Assembly (NCBI GenBank): GCA_963930655.1
Contig: OZ005621.1
Coordinates: 7,179,001 to 7,243,000 of the forward strand
Reading direction: 5' to 3'
Source: Myrica gale
Taxonomy: Eukaryota; Streptophyta; Magnoliopsida; Fagales; Myricaceae
Length of the DNA stretch: 64,000 bases
Part shown: positions 59,701 through 64,000 of the stretch, one piece after another
How positions within the stretch are numbered: position 1 is the stretch's first letter
Layout: the number at the start of each line of letters is the position of its first letter
Program-made: the position numbers and the translations under genes
Notes under the pieces: generated by a model
What the model was told of the DNA's origin: nothing
Seen by the model: only the letters and a program-made list of their open reading frames with translations
Database searches by the model: none

Positions 59701-62700
59701 CATGATTCGCGGAGGAGATTATCTAAAGATTGCTTTATATTTGTCATCGTACTAAACAAATTAATAATTTGCCCCCTTTTTGTCTTCCACTTCACGTTTA
59801 TTTTATTTATTAATGGATAAATGGTGAATTAATTCACTTCAAACTTCAAATCACTCTAGGATATCCAGTTTCTTACTTGGTTTATATTTAATCTGTATGG
59901 CTCAATTCGGAGAGACATGTCAAGCATATATAGAATGAAGTTAATTACTTAATTACTAGATAGACTAATTTACTTTACACTGCTAGCTAGTTGTGGTATT
60001 CTCAATCGTTATCTAATTCCTTATCCATTATCTATTTAATACAAAGTATAGTCAACTAAATTGAATACAAAGTTCCTGTTAACCTTTGACTTGTTCCCAT
60101 GTGTTAGTATTTACTTGTTAAGGGAGAATATTCCTACACGCATATATTTTTGTGCTTCGAGTATAAAATAATGCAGAGAGCCGCCTCGGGATAAGAACGG
60201 AGCGTTGAATCTGACGCCGACGCGGTCACGGTCGCCGCAACACCTTCTGGTACCAATAAAAGCGAAATTACAAATCATTCAAAAAAAAAAAACTCCAACA
60301 TCGATCTATGATTGCCTTGAGCGACCTGGATGCAGCTTTTCGTGACCCACGTTTGCATGTTCCTTTGGGCCAACTGCGTTGCGTTCGCTTGCAAGTCAAG
60401 TTTGGGTTGGAATATTTCTAGAACTTTCTAAAAATTAGAAGGAAAAAGGAAAAGAAAATGACCTGGTAATTCAAAGCTTAACAAGAGACAGCGGGGATGC
60501 TTCTCATGCAATTAAAAAATAAGAGGAAGAAAAAAAGAATCTATGAGAATTTGAGTACAACACGCCAACTGCATCAGCAAAGAACTGTGGAAAATAGCAT
60601 GTTGGCCAACCATAGATTACCCACAATATAGAGCAAGGGTTTTCTAATTTTTTTTTTTAATTTGAAGTCCCATTTTCTATTTTTTTTTTATTTATGGTCA
60701 AAGATATTAGAAGAATATTCGAAACTCAAAAAGGAATGGGAGTCTTTTGAGTGTAGGTAGGCCCTTATCTGACGTGTAACGTATATATATATAATGAACC
60801 AAATTTTGCACTTGCCTTATGTGCAAAGAGAGGAGTACACTGCATATATTTCTAAAGTTATCATGAGATCCCAACAACCCAGAAGTGTACATTTCTAGGG
60901 ATATGTCAATGGGCAGCATCACATGATTGAGGGCCCCGGAGTCCCTACCAGTGCTATATATGTATTATTAGTGCGGAAATCAAGCAGTACATGATTGAGA
61001 ATCAAGTAGTGTTTTTTTTTTTAATAGATAGAATCAAGTAGTGTTTAATTTAAAGAGTTTGGCTTTAAGATGGTGGGGGAATGCAGCAACAATGATGTCT
61101 TTCCAGAGGGCCAATGATCCAACAAAATTAAACCCAAAGCGACAGCTCAAAGTCCTGTACAAGATACAAGTTGCCCCCGATCCCCGAACATGCCCGGCCC
61201 CACGGAGTTTGTTTTGGACGCCCAAGTATGAACCACTGGAAGTATCCAGATTCCAGGCATGGGAAGTAATCCCTCCCCATCGGAATTAAGTCCGTCCAAA
61301 CTATACTGTGACAGTACTGGTCGCTTTCTGGCGGCCGGGGTTGCTTCCCTCGTCGCTAAGAACGTTCCTTTTCTGCTAATCCTGATGTGTCGTGCGAGTA
61401 CTGATGCTGGTGGTCCCACTCCCCATCCCATGGCTCATTGAATTCTCTCTCACCTGCGTCGACTCCATCCAAGCTATTTGCACCACGCATTTCCCGTGGA
61501 GTAACGATATACCCTCCACTCAAAACCGACCTCTAACCGACCTTGAGCATACGTGGCATTCATCAAATTTTTTAAAAAACGAAAATTCTCACAACGCAAA
61601 AACGTCGTTCAACGCCGTTCGTTCAAAACTCCCCCAAAATCCTTCCCCCCAAAATTTGTTGCGCCGTTCTTCTTTACCCTCTCTACCACTGGACGACAAA
61701 TCACCTCCTCTCTCCCTCTCTACTCTTCCGTTCGTTTCAGATCTACGGGTCGATCACTTTCTTCATCAGCTTCATATTGATGCCATGGTCTTGGGCTGGA
61801 ATCGTCTCCACCCTCTCGATGTTGGGTCGCTCCCTTCTCTGTTACGCTACTCAATCTTCATGGTGTTTGTGCCTTGCTGACTTGGTCTATGCTGCAATTA
61901 TTTTGTTGAACTATAGGTTAAAAATCCCCTTGTTAGCATGGAGGGAGGTTAAACACTGATTATTTCTGCAACTCTCTGTTGGGCATGGTTGCCAATTTGT
62001 CTGTATTAGCATTTTAGGATGTTTAGCTGTGTCTATTTCTCTATCTCCTATGTTTCGTGGTCTGGCTGTTCTTCTGTTATCATGCAGAGGACCACATTCA
62101 CTTGAGTCCGTATCCGTACTATGTTAGAAGAGCATTAGCAGGTTGTGCAGCTACACTTGGATCGTATACATTTTTTTTGTGGTATTGAATTTGCGACAGT
62201 GTTTATGTTATTTTGGAGCATGGAAGCTTTTGTGAAGAAAATAAGTGGTTCAGAGATAAAAAGCTAATTGAATTGTTGGGAAGGATCTAAGCAGCGGAGA
62301 TGTTCTTGTGCAAGGACAATTAGTACACGGAGATGTTCTTGTGCCTTCATTTTTTGCTAGCTCACGTTTTATTCTTACTCTATATCTTGTTTCTATTTTT
62401 TTACCATTATCTTTGATGGATTGTGGGAAATAGTTTCCAAATTTTCGGCAAAAGCTGTATACATTAAGATTTGTCGCATCATTCATTTGTCGCGCACGGC
62501 CCGCGCGCAAGCCCCGCGCGCGACAAATGAAAGATATATATCATTCATTTGTTACACTCACGAAAGTTGGAAAGTGAAAAACAAATAACTGGGTATTTTG
62601 GACCATTAAAAGATGGGGAGTATGCTAAGTTTCCTTGGCCGGACACGAACACACATGTGGTACTGTGGTGTAATTAATTAAGAAAGAAAGCTTCTGACAC

Positions 62701-62785
62701 CCATTGAGGACAACATGAATCATACTTTTCAAACGATCATATCTTTACTTAATAACAATTACTCAACTAATAGCAAAGCCAATAA
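56732..62785. other. Long AT-rich intergenic region
   Basis: About 6 kb with no gene I can support. It holds the CIPK1-like promoter (GC-richer, 56732-57080, with a CT run near 57055). AT-rich DNA with small direct repeats (TAATTATTAGTAATTAA twice near 58630-58680) follows, then a GC-rich patch near 61100-61450 and a pyrimidine-rich stretch near 61660-61740. Open frames of 60-160 codons lack recognisable domains. Confidence 0.5.
62482..62533. repeat. GC-rich inverted repeat (hairpin) in AT-rich DNA
   Basis: TTCATTTGTCGCGC at the left pairs perfectly with GCGCGACAAATGAA at the right. Between them is a CG-rich loop with CCCGCGCGCAAGCCCC. It could be a small foldback or fused transposon ends. 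Confidence 0.7.
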
Positions 62786-64000
62786 GGGCTTGTTTGGGAA
62801 CGGGGTCCAGGTTCTGGTTCTTGGTTCAAACCAGGGTTTAAGTCCACATTTGTCCAATGGTAGTTTGGCGTGGTTTATGGTTCAGGTTCATGTGCACGTG
62901 GCAACGTCTGATTTGGCATCGGGGCTACTCGAAAAAGTTTGTCAGGAGCCGTTCGGATGGGTATCATTAAGTACTGCACCAGTGCTCTTTCGTTTCAGTC
63001 CAGTCAATCCCAGACCATACTGCAGTTATTTAACCTCGATGTGACTGCCTACAAGAGTATTTGTTGACCCGTGACTGTAGCATTTTGTCATTATATCAAT
63101 GAGTATGTATTTTCGATTACGTTAACTCGTTGGAAAACAAAACACAGGATCCAATTTGACTTTTCCACAACCCCCTAATACAAGTTCTAACCAGGGTGAT
63201 CAGGAAATGGCAGATGAACCTTCTCGTTCAACTGATGAATCCGGCGAAGAGAGTTATACGACCACGATTGAAATCTCATCCACCCACAGCTCTGGGAGCT
63301 CCGTCAAAATCCTCTCTCATGCGTCCACTGAGTGGCCGAGTCCGTATTCTGTCAGCTCCACTCCACCCAGGAACGTCATTGCGTATGCGTCGACACAGAG
63401 TCCGTTTTCTCTCAGCTCCAGTCCACCTCGGGAGGTGATCGTCATCACTGACTCGCCCACACCATCGTCACAGGCTAAAGCATCGTCGCGGATGCCAGCT
63501 GCCCTCCCAGCAACCCCCAAAGGACTAAAGGTGGATCCAAAACGCCCATGTTCTATTGAGCAGAAACCACTGATGAGGTTTAGTGACGCCGCTCGGAAGC
63601 TCGTCCTCGACACGTCTCTTAACGACATTCCACCAGACATTGTCATCCATAATGGATGCCATGAGTTTCGATATAGATGACGTGTTTTGATGAATGACCT
63701 GTTACACCCATTGTCATTGGAGGAAGACTGTTATAATGTTGAACAGTTCTTCTTTCTTTATTGCTGGGAAGAGGTGGAGCGTGCTAAGATTTGCAAGACA
63801 CCGCAAAGGACTTCCATGCTCCGGGGCCATATGTATGTGTATTGGCTACTTTGCGGTGGTCATGCGGGGAACTGCTACTCGGTATTTCGTTTGCGGCGGG
63901 AAAATATCTGCATACTTTGTAAGACCTTAAGGGAGGAAAATTATTTCAAAGAGACGAGGGGTGTGCTGGTGTCATGAGTTTCGATATAGAGAACGTGTTG
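62786..64000 (+). mobile_element. PIF/Harbinger-type element, left part, runs off the window
   Basis: A TAA target-like triplet at 62783-62785 is followed by GGGCTTGTTTGGGAACGG, a start like that of many plant Harbinger/Tourist elements. Downstream lies a broken transposase-related frame (63148-63977). The right end is not in the window, so the ends and target duplication cannot be checked. Confidence 0.5.
63148..63977 (+). pseudogene. Harbinger (ALP1/HARBI1-like) transposase N-terminal part, interrupted
   Basis: From a CAG acceptor-like site at 63147 one reading frame runs to 63977 with a single TGA at 63678-63680. Before the stop it is a Ser/Pro-rich low-complexity region (first ATG at 63207, MADEPSRSTDESGEES) ending IVIHNGCHEFRYR. 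After the stop it reads QRTSMLRGHMYV, then GNCYSVFRLRRENICILCKT, NYFKETRGVLV. This resembles the region just before the nuclease core of plant Harbinger-derived proteins, with the motif RTSxLxG...ELL.GH...F.R..F.LC..L. A second stop follows at 63975-63977. The catalytic core would lie beyond the edge. The copy appears defective unless splicing removes the stops. Confidence 0.55.

Noticed and set aside
61392..61880. 162-codon plus-strand frame
   Set aside because: No domain or signal recognised and it overlaps other frames of similar length; composition is Ser/Leu/Pro-rich like random pyrimidine-rich DNA.

Overview
The window is a stretch of plant nuclear genome, most likely a woody eudicot. 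The evidence is spliced genes with short GT-AG introns, AT-rich intergenic DNA full of MITEs, and genes of plant-only type: NPSN SNARE, CIPK, CRSH, a DYW-class PPR and a FAR1-type MULE. I cannot name the species from sequence alone. No tRNA, rRNA or CRISPR locus was seen.

Layout: the left edge (1-2.6 kb, minus) holds the first two coding exons of an NPSN13-like SNARE. The 2.6-11.3 kb region is AT-rich, with several MITE-like foldbacks and one 0.86 kb retroposon with a clear target-site duplication (TSD). A complete pyruvate dehydrogenase kinase (plus, 11.5-15.2 kb) converges on an FCF2-like pre-rRNA processing gene (minus, 16.1-18.8 kb). A hAT-transposase-derived gene with two BED zinc fingers (minus, 20.5-24.1 kb) follows, then a decayed PPR-DYW pseudogene (26.6-28.5 kb) with a second copy of the retroposon just upstream of it.

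The most unusual part is 30904-40646. It is a 9,743 bp Mutator-like element (MULE) bounded by a perfect 9-bp TSD and terminal inverted repeats of nearly 400 bp. On the minus strand it carries a FAR1/SWIM-type transposase. The downstream exons of that gene can be spliced in frame, with all lengths fitting exactly, to exons resembling the C-terminal domain of the mRNA-decapping scaffold VARICOSE/EDC4, giving a predicted 938-residue chimera. On the plus strand it holds a small two-exon GRF zinc-finger/coiled-coil gene and fragments, still with their splice sites, that resemble a PDI-like 5 protein, the mitochondrial phosphate carrier and RDM4/IWR1. It is therefore an apparently coding MULE that has also captured host gene pieces.

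To the right of the element are a tRNA-derived SINE with a 14-bp TSD, a RING/PHD-like zinc-finger gene (41.9-42.6 kb, minus), mitochondrial ribosomal protein L3 (43.8-47.3 kb, minus) and, head to head with it, CRSH, the calcium-activated RelA/SpoT homologue (47.5-51.0 kb, plus). CRSH carries an 8-nt insertion that breaks its frame. A complete CIPK1-like kinase (52.4-56.7 kb, minus) follows. The last 7 kb are AT-rich intergenic DNA ending in the start of a defective PIF/Harbinger element that runs off the window.

Method limits: exon junctions were set by hand from splice consensus, reading phase and remembered family sequences. No alignment, transcript or database search was run.
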